Source of the DNA: Artemisia argyi
Lineage: Eukaryota > Streptophyta > Magnoliopsida > Asterales > Asteraceae
Reading direction: 5' to 3'
Assembly (NCBI GenBank): GCA_030686995.1
Contig: CM060704.1
Location: 112,958,542-113,022,541 of the forward strand
DNA length: 64,000 bases
The notes below the pieces were generated by a model, which saw nothing but the letters and a program-made list of their open reading frames with translations, had not been told where the DNA came from and did no database searches. The position numbers and the translations under genes are program-made. Shown here piece by piece: positions 34,519-47,090 of this stretch; within the stretch, counting starts at the first letter, position 1, and every line of letters begins with the position of its first letter.

Positions 34519-34845
34519 TAGTGAAATATTCAATTATGAACTATCACAAGGAGCTAGAGGATAAGGTGTTACAATGATTACTCGGCCATTCTATCCCATT
34601 GATTCTAACTTTTCTACATATATTATTGGAAATCCATGTATAAGTTAATTGAAGTTGCTATGAGTAAGAGCTTGTCTTGGATCTTCAACCGCGAAAATGT
34701 AGTCATTCCGGAGGCACCAAAGAATCGAAAGAGTGAATTGTACAACATCATCAAACACATTTCTTTAGTTGGATGTGAGTTTGATATGGTTTGCCAGGGA
34801 CACAACAGTATTGAGGTTGACGATGTTTATATTGTGTATCTTTAA

Positions 34846-35035
34846 CCATTAAGAATCTCAGACCAAATTTTTTTTGCAACATCAAACTTAACTAGAATGG
34901 CTTCTTCGGTCTCTAGATCCTCATCACAAATCATACAATAGAATGAATGCAAGTTGATGCACGTAAGATCCAATTTATCTCTTGTTGGGATTTCATGGTT
35001 TTCAAATCTCCAAGAAGCTATGTTAACCTAGATTA
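34846..35035 (-). pseudogene. LINE reverse-transcriptase zinc-binding (zf-RVT) remnant
   Basis: On the minus strand a single frame reads ...ASWRFENHEIPTRDKLDL, then CMICDEDLETEEAILVKFDV, then KKIWSEIL. This is the layout of the zf-RVT domain at the C-terminus of plant LINE ORF2 (IPTRDNL ... CPxCxxxxETxEHIxxxC ... W). The usual H and last C are replaced (A and F), so the zinc site is lost. No RT core is visible nearby. Confidence 0.6.
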
Positions 35036-35187
35036 GGGTAAGCTTATTCAACCTTGTTGGGTTTGGGTTTGAGAGGATCAGAGAAAAACGAAAATTATCT
35101 ATAAATTGAATTCCAAGCCTTCATATACTAAGAGCTTATTTTTGGACGTCCTCTCCAATTACCTTGTTTAATAATGCTTTTGTGTAC

Positions 35188-35247
35188 CAGCAGATCAGTC
35201 AAGCGAATGTAATCTTTCAGCAGATCAGTCAAGCGAATGTAATCATT
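35188..35247 (+). repeat. 30-bp tandem duplication
   Basis: CAGCAGATCAGTCAAGCGAA plus TGTAATC.TT occurs twice back to back with period 30. Confidence 0.9.
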
Positions 35248-35544
35248 CTTTTCTTAAGAGAACCTGCTTACTTGTTAGATATTAGTCGTAAGTAAATTTT
35301 ATTCTTATTATCTTCAATTCACCGGTTTTCTAGATACCTAGTGACATGCATGACATCCATATAAATGTTCTCTCTTGGACCGTATGATGCTTTTAGTCTT
35401 TTGGATCATCCATATGAGACATTACCCTCGTACATAAGCCTTGAACAAACATGATCATGACGCTCTGCTATGGCTAGTAAGGGGCAAGTTGATCACCTAT
35501 CAATATAATGTCCATTATCATACAATATAATTTCATCATTCATT

Positions 35545-35656
35545 TTATAATCCACCATGGCCTACCGGTAAAATCTTTTGGTTTTCTCACAATATGTCAA
35601 GGGTTCAAACCTTGCTAGATATGTATATTTAGGGTAGTCAAGGAAGGGTCGGAAAC

Positions 35657-35710
<54 letters not shown>
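35545..35710 (+). mobile_element. tRNA-derived SINE with 50-base poly(A)
   Basis: A box TGGCCTACCGG (35558-35568) and B box GGTTCAAACC (35602-35611) are spaced as in a tRNA gene, followed by TTAGGGTAGTCAAGGAAGGGTCGG and a run of 50 A (35661-35710). The 5' border is approximate and no TSD is visible. Confidence 0.7.
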
Positions 35711-35712
<2 letters not shown>

Positions 35713-36800
35713 GATCAAACCGCATACATCTCAATCAAAAAAATTCACCTTCAAGTAACGTGAAAAAGAAAATCTCTTTGATAATTATTTATATTTATCA
35801 TTGTTTTGGCCATGCTTTTTGTACTAGCTAAACAAAGATCGACTCTTTTCTTTTTCTTTCCCGTAGGCATAACGCCAATATGTACTTTCTTTCTGACTTC
35901 CATGATATTTAATACGAAATTATAATAACTAAAGTACAAAAAGAATGATTAATAGTTGCAACACGCTTTTGGCATCCTCCCTATTGAATATTTTGCTTTA
36001 TTTGAAGCCTGAATAAAATGTCTCTTTGTCTAGAATTTAAATGGCATCATCTCTGCAAAATAACCTTTTCTGTGGGACTTTTGACTTCATCCATCAGTCT
36101 CACAAGAGCCCACACAAAATGTCGGAATTGCCACATAGATAAATTACTGTATTTGAAACGTTTTTACCGCTCCGCTTGTGGATTATGTATGCAATATGCT
36201 TTTCTCAAGCTAAACTAAGCTTTTTATGTTTAAGAGTTTAGGTTATTAAATCTTCTTCTTTTTTTTTGAAATTAAATTATGTTCAAATATGCTCAGCATA
36301 ACCTTTCTTTCCAAAACAAATTTAAGAAAATACAGATATGAAGTCGATGTACATAGTGAGTTTTTATCGATGACTTGACTGAGCTCATCTTTAGCTTTGA
36401 TCATGGTTTGCAGGCTCGTGATTCTTCTAGCATTGCCCTTTCCAGTGTAATTGTCATAATACCTATTAGATGATAGATAAATAAGCTCAAGCCCATTTGT
36501 AGGTTTAAGAATTCTAGGGTTTCACATGTAATCACCACTGAAGATAGTACTAGAGAGGCTTTGATCTCGAAACATAGTCAGATGCCATGATTCGCTGCTT
36601 CTATACCCCATTTGTAGGTTTAGGATTTCTAGAGTTTCACATGTAATCACCACTAAAGAATTGATCAAGATTTTTGGCTCGCAATAAAGCTAGGGTCCTG
36701 TTCGGGCAAGCTATTGAGATGGTACCAGAGCGGGTTTGAACTCGAAACATAGTCGGACGCCATGATCCGTTGCTTCTATACCCCCCCCCCCCCCTCCCCC

Positions 36801-37198
36801 AGGGCCGTCTCATTTATTTTGGTGACCCTATGCCGAAATTTGAAAACAAGCCCTCAAACGCGATAATTTAAACAATAGCCTTATTATAGTGTTGCAAATC
36901 TCTTTAAAAGACACTAAAACAACGGTGGCTAATAAAAGCATATCACATAAATCATGTGCTCTTAATTTATTTTCAAAGCAAATATTATATCAAATTAGAA
37001 TTCAACTTTAAAAAAGTTTAGCATGTTTAGATAATAAGGCAAATCGCTAGAAAATAATTTGGTGGTGCAAAAGCAGATATATTATCAAATAATACACTCC
37101 AAAACTGATTGTATGTAGCTATGGGTCTTAGGTCTTGGGCTCAAGTTTGGAGGCCCTCTAGAAGATGGGGCCCTGTGCACATGCTCTCTACGGGGCCT
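36801..37198. mobile_element. possible non-autonomous DNA transposon between poly(C) tracts
   Basis: AGGGCCGTCTC ... ACGGGGCCT is flanked by CCCCC runs on both sides (36781-36800 and 37199-37217). Internal GGCCCTCTAGAAGATGGGGCCC near the right end and imperfect AGG(G)CC(C)CGT termini suggest a hAT-like MITE inserted in a C tract. The evidence is weak. Confidence 0.3.
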
Positions 37199-37678
37199 CC
37201 CCCCCCCCCCCCCCCCCAACCCACCCTTCTTTCAAATCTAGGTATCCCCCTTTCCAAGCCCTAGCCGCTAGTAACCAAAAAACAAATGCAATCTTCAGCC
37301 AACACCAGACTCGCATATTGTTTTCGCTATAACTTCATAACCACTTAGAGTTAGCTGATGCCATCAGTGCCGATCTCTTCGTTTTTCAGTTATGCACAAA
37401 AGCCAACCAAAATCATCATCATCGGCCATCCGACATGCCGCAATGCGCTGACGCAATTTGCTACTCCAAGAAAAAATATTGCTTTTTTGCTTTTGCTTTC
37501 GCTTTCGCTACTACAGTCTAAAGATTTCTCTCCGCTTGTTATCGAATGCCTTTAAGAACAATTTATGTTTGCTTTAAGGCTTTTTTTGCTTTTGCTGCTT
37601 GTTTCTGCCGTAGTTTGAAGATTTCTCTATGCTTTTGTCGGATGCCTTCATCAATTTGTTATTCATCTAAGCTTTTTA

Positions 37679-37915
37679 GGGTCCGCTTGGTTCAAAGTGG
37701 GGAAAGGGAAAGGGAATGCAATGGAATAAGTGAGGTGGGTAATCAATCCTTTACCCCCCCCTCCCCCAATTTACTCTATAATGGTTGATTACCCACTACG
37801 GGGTAATCAATCCCTTTGCACCCCCCTTACCAAGCACAAAACAATGAGTGATGGGCCCTTTTTGAATACCTTACCCCATTCCCCACCCCCCTTAACCTCC
37901 CCACCAAGCACCCCC
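37679..37915. mobile_element. Tourist-like MITE (PIF/Harbinger type), TSD TTA
   Basis: The element starts GGGTCCGCTTGGT and ends ACCAAGCACCCCC, imperfect 13-bp terminal inverted repeats, with TTA on both sides (37676-37678 and 37916-37918). The interior contains inverted GGGTAATCAATCC / TTGATTACCC blocks. Length 237 bp, terminal GG/CC and TTA duplication fit Tourist elements. Confidence 0.65.
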
Positions 37916-38095
37916 TTAGTTTTCTGATCCAAGCCGACCTTTCATGATTTCGCCATTAAGATTGTCGGGGAGTATTAGATAATAGATAAATAAGCCCAAA
38001 TTTGTTTGTATATTTAGAGTTTCACATGTAGTCACCACTATATATTATGTATCAATAAAATATAACACCTCAGTAGGTATTAATGTTCAACAGTA

Positions 38096-39552
38096 TCTTG
38101 TTCTAGCAATTAACAAATCTTATAGTGTCAACAGTTTAGTAATCATAAAAAAACATATGAGGACTAGGTGAATGGTTTACTAAACCGTTTTGGGAAGAAA
38201 AAACATTTTACGTGCGGTGCACATAGCTGGAAACATAATTTTAGGGTTTGTAATAATAAAATGAAACACTTTTTAATTGACGTTCATAAGAAATACATTG
38301 AAGAAAATAAGTTGTTATTTAATGAACGAAACCTTGTAGTATTTCATTATTTTAAGCTGATAATATATGGCTCCAATATGATACATTAATGTTTATATAC
38401 AGAAAAAGAAAAAAAGAGAAAAAGAGAAAAAGAAAGTTATCGGCTAGGGACCATCCTATTAGAATACGCATGGCTTGACAATGTTTGTCGTCCCCACGCG
38501 TTAATTTGCATCTTTGAATAGGTTTCAATCTGATACATAAATTACGTATAAATAGATCGATCAGTATCATTCTTTAATTTGCTTACGTGATGACTTCACT
38601 GCTGAGAGGGATCATATATATACTTCTGAACCCGAATAACTTTGTAATATATATTGTATTGATGATATATGATCTTATCTTATTACAACATTATAATCTC
38701 ATTAACCTCACGAGTGAAGCTAATATCTAATGTTATAGGGGTACTTCATCATAAAATAGTGACAATAAGTTTTGTATTCGATTAATATATCGAGAACTTG
38801 TGCTAGTTGGGGTGGTAAATAAAAATGCAATATACTATACAATCATATACAGGTTCTTTTTGTTAACAAGTAGCAAAATAGTTAGTGTCACCAAAGTGAG
38901 AGCTTTATATCATGATCTTTTTCACCGAAAATTTGGTATTTTAATATTTATTCATTACTAATGACAACATTGGTCATTGTTTATTCAGCAAGTATCATAA
39001 AAAGTGTGAAAGTGTGTTACAAAACTTCATCTGTTATGACGTATTAGCAGCACTATGAACAGTAGAGTTATGCTTTAATATACGTAGTATATGTTTAGCA
39101 ATATCCAAACATGGCGTCGAAAGTTAGAACCAATAAATTAATGGCTGGGTGGCTAGCTTGTCCATAAGTTATATGATAACAAAGTGAAGTTGCATGCTCA
39201 TTTCTAATAAAACGTAACTAATGTCACTTCTAGCTAGCTAGCAAATGCTCATTGCATGGTCGGCTAATGGTGGTAATTAATCGTTACTTGAGTTAAAAAC
39301 ATGTCTTCCTCACTTATTCAGGGCGTATTTGATAAGTGGAAACATATGACAAGAGTGATTGACGGATATCACTTACGATTTACAAAGCTAATTAGGGATG
39401 CGGCTATAAATGGCTAAAGCGCAAATGAGACATTATTAGGGTTTTAAAAATTTGCAAAATCAAGTGACAAGTAAACTTTAGACGTTGTAGGATATTTCAT
39501 TTTGAACATCAAAGATTTACGCACTTGTTATCCACATTTTAATACTTGTAAA
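38096..39552. other. no gene recognised
   Basis: The stretch is AT-rich. Short ORFs (38168-38389 plus, 38352-38570 minus) lack family features. A GA-rich run is at 38400-38435. Confidence 0.6.
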
Positions 39553-39770
39553 TGTGGGTTTTTTTTTTTTTTTTTTTTTTTTTGCTAACTAATTTAAGGG
39601 GTCTAATCTTGCTATTACACGTATTCAAATCGGGTAGAGCGCTCCTCTAGGGGGTTGGCATAACTATTTTAGTGTTATTTGTAATGACCATGACTCAAAC
39701 TCTAGGCCTCTCACTTTTTAGTGATGATAATCAAAGTTTTTACTAGCTTGACCACCCATGAATAATTACT
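39553..39770 (-). mobile_element. possible SINE-type retroposon, minus strand
   Basis: On the minus strand a B-box-like GAGTTTGAGTCATGG (about 39690-39704) is followed 120 bp on by TTAGTTAGC and a run of about 24 A (T run at 39559-39583). The A box is not clear. Confidence 0.35.
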
Positions 39771-40830
39771 TGTATGTTTAAATTACTACTTATACTCACA
39801 ACATCTTAACTGGTTTATATGGTAACTAAACTATAACATTCTTTCAGATTATCATTAAGGATATCAACTAGTTAAACAAGATTGGGATGATATAGCTAGA
39901 GAGGGTGGCCGGTGGTGAAGGTAAAAGCAAATTATGAATATATGATAGGTAGGTGGTGGAGGAGATGAGTATGGCCGGCTAGTGGGATGGAAGAGATGTC
40001 CACATCGGACGGTGGTCGGCTGTCTTAGTTTTTCACAATCATGCATGCCGTCAAGTGGACCTAATCATCATTTTAACTATATACTCATTTAACATTTTTA
40101 TTTATTATATTCCATGTCAAGGTACCTTTCACGGAATTTGAGAGAGGTTGGTGGTTGTGTCTCCTTGGAAAATTCTATTCCAATGTCCAGGTATCTTAGA
40201 ACAAGTGTCATGGTGGCCATCAAAACATCAAAATCACAAATGTCACATTAATTTTTTCTCTCTATAACAACTTCATAACTAACTTATTGTAACAAGAAAA
40301 TCAAAAATACCACAAAAAATATCCCAAAAAATAATTTAATAAAACACCCCACACAAATAAACATGAATACAACTCGACCAACTTCTGTTTTCACTTGAGG
40401 TTGGAAGCGTTGGAAGGTAGGGTGGTAATGGGGTGTGATGCATCAGGTTGGTGCCACATAGGCTGGGGACTCTATCAAGTCATACCCATTACACATGGCC
40501 TTATAAATTTGTTAATAAACCATTTTTTACTAGAATAGAGCACTCATACCTTCGCATAGGCGGTAAGAATGTAATTAAGTTTTAGGTGAGTAATTTTTCT
40601 AGATACACACCTACCTGACAATAAGGTTATCCACAATTTAAAAAAACGCTTTAATTATTGTTTTGGTTTTTATGAAAGCTAAGAAAGACGGTTTTATCTT
40701 TTGACAGTTAATTAAGGTTTTTATATTTTATTTTTTTTATTTTGTAAATATCAATTTTGACTAAAAATTATATAATAAACTTAGAAATTTTTAACTAGTA
40801 CTTTTAGTATTGGATAATTATATTGAGACA
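39771..40830. other. no gene recognised
   Basis: Only short unsupported ORFs, including a proline/serine-rich minus-strand frame at 39864-40046, with no promoter or homology cue. Confidence 0.6.
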
Positions 40831-40832
40831 AA

Positions 40833-40980
40833 TGGCCTATGTTTCAATAGTACTTTATGTTGTTTGTGAAGCTCTTCAATTAAAAGGTTGCAGGTTCAAG
40901 TCGTGCTTAGAATATGTGAGATTGATTTGTGGTGTAAATGTCGTTAGATAGTTAAAATTATTGTTCTAAAAAAATAAATA
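40833..40980 (+). mobile_element. tRNA-derived SINE, same family as 51157-51299
   Basis: A TGGCCTATG A-box remnant (40833), GGTTCAAGTC B box (40893-40902), then TATGTGAGATTGATTTGTGG and a TGTTCTAAAAAAATAAA tail. GTGAGAT(T/A)GATTTGTGGTGTA is shared with the SINE at 51157. No clear TSD. Confidence 0.6.
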
Positions 40981-41539
40981 TATATATAAAAAGATTCTAG
41001 CTGGTGCAGAACAAATCCACTTTGTTTTCCTGCCTAACTTGGCCGGGGGTCCAATATTAGGTCTTTGACATGGACTTCCTTCGAATATTTGCACACGACA
41101 TAACCTGATATTTTCAAATCTTTTAATTCATATTCAAAACATTCATATCAAAATATTAGTTGTTAACAAAGTTTAGATATATGACGGGCAAAGGCAAAGC
41201 CATACCGAGACTAAGAAAGGCTATGATCCTTCTAAAATTTGCTATATTTAAATTATATATCTTTGTACTTGTGCATAATTTATGTTATAAACCTTAAACT
41301 TTTTAAATAAATTATGGTTTTGCCATCCTAAGTTTCATGAATTACTCTACGACTCTTCTAGAAAAATTGACCAAGCTCTGCCACTCCCATATTTATTGCT
41401 AGCTTATTAAGATTATAGTTAAAATAATTTAAAAGTTCATTTTCAATAGTAGAATATTTGAGATCGTTTACAATAAGACAATATTTACCATTTACCAAGC
41501 CGACATAATTGATGGTGTGAAAAAGTTATATATACTACA

Positions 41540-41970
41540 TGTCGGAATTGATACTGATTAGCTTGTTGAGTTTAGTTAGTCCGACTAGTGATATAACAAG
41601 ATCGAGTAATGAAGTGAGAAAAAAGTTGATAGATATATGACCACACATATGTCTTAGTATAAACTAAAAACATGTTAGCAACACCATATCAAATGCATTC
41701 ATATTCTAGCAACAGAATTACTATTAAATCAATAGATATCCTTATTATGAATATATTATAATGTTTACAAAGTTGCTATGGTATATGCTGATGTTTTTAG
41801 GCTATAAAAGGGTGGATGATTATGAGAAGATGATCTTAAACTTCACTCTTCATGCTATCAATTTCCCACTAACTCTTTTCTATACACATATATATTTTCT
41901 TTTCACAGCATCATTGTAAACCTTCTAGCTACTGACTTTATATCAAGAATATAATTAGAGTTAGATATGG
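41540..41970 (+). repeat. probable decayed copia LTR
   Basis: It starts TGTCGGAATTGATACTG, has a TATA box TATAAAAG (41803-41810) and ends before GATATGGTATAACTC, a damaged tRNA-iMet primer site. No interior coding sequence follows. Confidence 0.35.
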
Positions 41971-43255
41971 TATAACTCTTTTATTATTTAACTGCACACC
42001 ATAGAAATAAAAAAGAAGTAAAAAAAAAAACGTGCATTTATCTTTATTTTTAATTTCTTTTAAGTAAGAATCAACTAAGGTATCCAATTCAAAACAAAAA
42101 GTACCAGAAAAGATCAATTTAAGGAAATTGATAATTTTGTGTGTTGCTCATTTTATGTGGCTAAGTCATTAAAAAGGGTTAATTAACACTGAAAACTGGT
42201 GCACGCGGACTCGATTTCTCTACAATGAAAACATTTTGAGGGAAGTTTGCTCGCAAAGATAAACTAAGATGTCTTAAAATAACACAATATATAAATATAA
42301 ATATATGATATCCAGGGTGTTGAGATGGCAAAGCTTGATCATTTTAAGAAAACTACCTTAGAAAATGAAAATGAAAATCTACAGTACAAACTTTTTTTGG
42401 CAAGGGAGTGGGTGCTCATCCTGCCCTTGATTATATATTTATATCTAATTGATGTACAAATTTTAGATGATAAATGATATCGATGATTATTATTATCTAT
42501 TATATAATTGATTTGATGATGATAATAGTAGTAATTATAAAGGTGGCACCTGGTTAAGTATATTATTGCTATAAATTGATATAATTGTTGTTGACTTAAT
42601 AAAGTGACACATAATTACTTTCTAAATTATTTGTCAAACCACGAGGTAAAAGTTAAATGTAATGTGAAATATGCAAAACTCACATTGAAGATCACACTTA
42701 TTTTTAACTTAATTCTTGCTAAAACTAAGACTTTTGCGATATTACTCTATCACTGTGTACTTTAATACATTAAATACATATGTTTTGTTTATTTAATGTC
42801 TGACGCCTAACTGCTGCTATGTTTTTAGCTTCTACATCTAACTATAAGTTACCAAATCTTAACCATTTTCACTTTGAATACATTTCAAAGCAAAAAACGA
42901 TGAATGTGATACAATGCGATCACATTCTGAATTTAAAACACATGACATACGCATTTGATATATCAATTAGTGCGTTGCGGCAAAATTTACTATTGAATTG
43001 CGAAGTATTACGATTTCATTATCCTTGTTTATAGTAAAGTGTGTTCCGTGATAACCCAACCAAAAGTATGTTCATTAAAAATTAAAATAAAAAAAAAATA
43101 AAAAATAAAAAAAATAATAAAAAAGATTCTCTTATGTTAAATCGTGAGTTCCTTCTAAAAGTTTTTAAAGCGAGGCCTTGGTCACTACAAGAGATTACAA
43201 ACTCTTAATTCGTCAATACATTATGCTTAATCTATAATTTCGTCGAACTAACCAA
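41971..43255. other. no gene recognised
   Basis: AT-rich with A-rich low complexity (43080-43125). The ORF at 42819-43034 has no recognisable features. Confidence 0.6.
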
Positions 43256-43705
43256 AAGTAAGTTGCATTGAAGTCCAACATGATTCATCTAGTGAAAACA
43301 AGACGTGGCTTTGGGAATATAAAGTAATTGTGAACTACATGTTTGGAATACTTATGTTGGTGACTTTATATCTTTATGGTTTCTATAAATATCCGGTCTG
43401 CTTCATCCAATTTTCCCATGATAAATCTATGTCGTGTGACAATTTCCTTGTGATAGTTTTGTCTTGTTGTTAACAATTAAGGTTGTACTAGATATGTAAA
43501 ATGTAAAGGGTATGTATTGAATTGAACTTAATATTAAATTAAATTGAATAGAGTTTTACAACAATCACTTTTAGAAGAAAAAAAATACAACCGAATATCC
43601 AAGAATCCTAGACTTCGGCTAATTTTGTGTCGCGGTTCGTTTACTTTGGTGTTATCTTTCGTTTCTCATATTGTGCTTCATTAACTGGTATCAAAGTTGT
43701 AAAAT
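43256..43705 (+). repeat. probable decayed copia LTR with primer site
   Basis: TATA-like TATAAATA (43384-43391), then about 300 bp of leader, then CTGGTATCAAAGTTG (43685-43699), which resembles the copia primer site. No Gag can be read downstream; GTGCTTCATT units repeat at 43671-43765. Confidence 0.35.
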
Positions 43706-44634
43706 ATGAAGGTTTCTGGTTGTGCTTCATTGTTTTGCTTCATTTTTGTGCTTCATTGTTGTGATTCATTTCTTTCTTCCTCTTCGTAGCCAAAGAAGAG
43801 AGGCAAGACAATGCTATTGTCCTAAGCATGAAACGTTCTTCATATTTTTCTTGTCTTTATTTTGGAGAAAAAAGTCAACCATTCGTAAGATCCAGAGGAA
43901 AAGTAGCAAAGCCTCTGTCAAATATTGTGTTACTCTATTGTGTAAGAAATAACACATGTTTAACATCATCCCCACGAGTTCTATTCGCTACGGGTATTTG
44001 ACATTTTTCATTAAATAAGGTTAAGAACACGGGATTGGAGTTTACTTGTGCACCTAGCAGTAAGTGTGATCAACCCATATAAACCTCCACTTTGAGGTCT
44101 AGAAGAATATATAGCTACATGAATGTGATCCGTAACAAATGGGAGTCTCGTATCACATTTCTGCAAATTGGTTCAATGGAAGTAACTGCATTCGTAAAAG
44201 AACATTTGTTTTGAGTATAGCTCAGAGAGCTAATCCTAAAACCTAATGTTGTCCATGAACTATGTTGCTGACCTTCCATTATTAGAACGATAAGTTCCTC
44301 ATAACGTTTATAGATCTTTTTTTTCTATTGATGGATCCATTGGGTAGGTAGGAGTAGAACAATATGGTTTATATTATCAAAAAAAATGATATAAATAGTC
44401 AGTGTGTTGCGAAGAAAGCATTTATTGGTAAATGTATCCAAAGATGGGAAAGAATGACCCAATTACCAAGGTGTTTATGTAGGGAAACTGGAGAAGTCAT
44501 GAATATATTTCGCTAATGTTTCGTCATGTATGTTTCGCAATCTAATCTAAATAGAAAGGGTACGAGATTCGCTTCACATTCGCAATCATCTCGTAATTTT
44601 GCCTCCTCCCCCCCCCCCCCCCCAAGTTGCCTTC

Positions 44635-44642
44635 CTATAAAA
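44635..44642 (+). promoter_or_regulatory. TATA-like box just upstream of a solo LTR
   Basis: CTATAAAAGG lies 13 bp before the solo LTR. Without the LTR it would stand roughly 500 bp or less upstream of the small ORF at 48131, in the same orientation. Confidence 0.4.
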
Positions 44643-45164
44643 GGTTTCATAGCATGTAATAACCCACAAAACCTCATTACTATTATTCCCATTACAAATA
44701 CCTATAGTAGGTATTTCACAGGTAAATTTTTGTTTTTTATATGCATTTATTACTTGCATGACTCACTAGACCTGCTCACGTACCCACACAAGCCAAAAAA
44801 CTCAACACTCACATACTATAAACCCTTGGTATGTCAAGCATAAGATCACCACAACATCATAATAAGTAATATACCAATCTAACACACTAAATATATCACA
44901 AAACCCTAATAAACCTTAACTAAACTCTAATTAGGTCTATGTGCTTATTAAACCCTATATGCTTAACTTAACTAATTTGAATGTGTCCAAGGCTTAAGTA
45001 TGAGTTACCTTAGGAACATTAGGATACCTTAGGACTATTAGGCATTAGTACAACCCTTTAAAACTTAGGTATAAGTCCCTTAAGCACAAAACCATAACTA
45101 AGTCATAACTTCCTAGAATTAGGTCTAGATTATCCCAAAACTTCACCATAGGTTATCACCACTT

Positions 45165-45480
45165 AGTATAAGCCCCTTAGGACCTAAGATTAGTTATTAG
45201 ACACTCATAGGACACTAATCTAGGCACAAAACCATAGGATAAACCCTAATCTCCCACTAAACACAATTAGGTCATTTAGGTCACAAAACTAGGTCAAACC
45301 TTCCCAAATCTTTCCCATAAGCAACCATCACTTAGTATAAATCCCTTAGAACTTAGGATTAGTCACCAAACACTCTTAGGAATCTAACCTAGGAACTAAA
45401 CCTTAGGTAAAACCCTAAACTCTCACTAAGTAAAACTAGGTATAAACTTAACCTAAACTAGTAAAACCTAAATATAAGCA
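45165..45480 (+). repeat. imperfect ~161-bp tandem duplication in solo LTR
   Basis: CACTTAGTATAA(G/A)(C/T)CCCTTAG at 45169 recurs at 45330 with the following ~150 bp, including AAACCCTAA...CTCTCACTAA. It lies in an AACCCTAA-rich stretch. Confidence 0.6.
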
Positions 45481-46774
45481 CCTCAAACACCTCAACCAAG
45501 CACCCCTAGCACTTCTCCCTAGTTAAGCTAGCACCCTAACACCTTACAATCACCCACACAAGTAGGTGCATCACCTACTTGTCACCTACTTAACTAAACC
45601 ACTACTAAACCATCACTAATCACCCTAAACCACCACTAAACCTCCCAAGCAGCTTACAAGCACCTCTAAGCTAGCAAGCAAGGAGGTGGATCACCACCTT
45701 GTCACCTCCATGTGCCGCGGCTTCATTTCCACCACAAAACCCTAAACCGACCCCTATAACCGCCTATAGCCACCCTTAATCATCATATAGCTTTGGTAAG
45801 TCACCATGTAGCTATGGTGAGTCATCCCCCCCCCCCCCGACACCTCCTTCTTCCCTTACTTGGTCGCTACTCCAAACTACCCTATAAATACCCCCCGTTC
45901 CCCCCTCCATTTCATTCACACCTCTTCTCTTTTTTTCACCTCACACCTTCTGGTCCCAAGGGTAGTAGTAGTGGCCTAGTAACATTAGAAGTCGAGTGCT
46001 ATAGGTCTAAGACCTTGTCGAGTTCCATTTTGCCCTACAAACCCTAGTTTGCCCCCGTTAGGTTTCCCACGACCTAGGTAAGTCTCCTACTTGTTCCTTT
46101 AGCTTTTTTTTAGTCTTAGGATAGTATTAGGATGCCTTAGATCCCATAGGAACCCTTGCGTAAGCCTTGAACCATTTCATTTACTAGTTTTCTTTTTAAA
46201 ACCCTAATATGAATCGAATACATGTTTGCATGCTATATACCCTTTACATGATATATAAGCTAGTTTAGATAACTTAAATAAGCTAATATTAGTTAAACAT
46301 AAGCTAAAAAACTTAGTTGTTACATAAAAATATAGTTTACATGCATTTAGGACTAGTTTTGCAAAACTTTACATGCATAAGGGTATATATCATAAATTCC
46401 TAAAATTATAAAGTCTAGGGACTGTTTTTGACATTTCCTAGAAGTTATAAGTGTAAGGACTTATTTTGTAAAGTATTAAAACCTTAGTATAGAAACTAAA
46501 ATAAGTTATAAACTAAAAAGGACTAGTTATGTAAATATTATAAAGTTAAAGGTCTAAATGGTAAATATAGAAAACTTATGAGTCCAAGGGTTTATTATGT
46601 CATTTTCTAAAAATATAGAAGTCTAGGGACTAATTGTGTCAAGTATAGATAGTTATAAGTATAAATAATATAAGTATTATAAGTTTAGGGTAGAAAATGT
46701 AAATATATAAACTATAAGGGTATAAAATAAAAATAAGAATATAAAACATAATAAAATTTAGAAGCATAACATAA

Positions 46775-47090
46775 TAGTAGGGAGCTTCATGTGAGGAGTA
46801 CCATGTGGATATTTCGTTTTGACGAGTTTGCTGGGTTTACGAATTAAAGTGCCCTGGCTCTTCAAATGATTATTGCATGTACTTCTGGATTATGATGGCC
46901 CGAACGGTGTTATGATTATAACTTAACTTAATAATAATATAGTTCAATAGTAGGGAGCTTCATGTGAGGAGTATTAACTTCTAAATTATGATGGCCCGAA
47001 CGGTATTATGTTGATAACATAATACAATAGTAGGGAGCTTCATGTAAGTAGTCATATACTTCTGGATTGTGATGGCCCGAACGGTGTTAT
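46775..47090 (+). repeat. three tandem copies of a GGGAGCTTCATGTGAGGAGT ... GCCCGAACGGT unit
   Basis: The unit AGTAGGGAGCTTCATGT(G)A(G) ... CT(T)CT(G)GAT TATGATGGCCCGAACGGT begins near 46778, 46951 and 47030, with the middle part deleted in copies 2 and 3. A single full unit exists in the gypsy LTRs (about 21669 and 26459). Confidence 0.75.

Larger units (their letters stand above)
36463..38095 (+). mobile_element. decayed copia-type element: LTR remnants around unrelated insertions
   Basis: ATTAGAT(G/A)ATAGATAAATAAG(C), then CATTTGTAGGTTT and TTTCACATGTA(A/G)TCACCAC, occurs at 36469 and again at 37973. The second copy continues to a polyadenylation-like ATCAATAAAATAT and ends near 38095. 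After the first copy a primer site GGTACCAGAGCGGG is at 36722. No coding domains remain; the interior holds the C-tract-flanked element, an unidentified stretch and a Tourist-like MITE. Confidence 0.5.
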
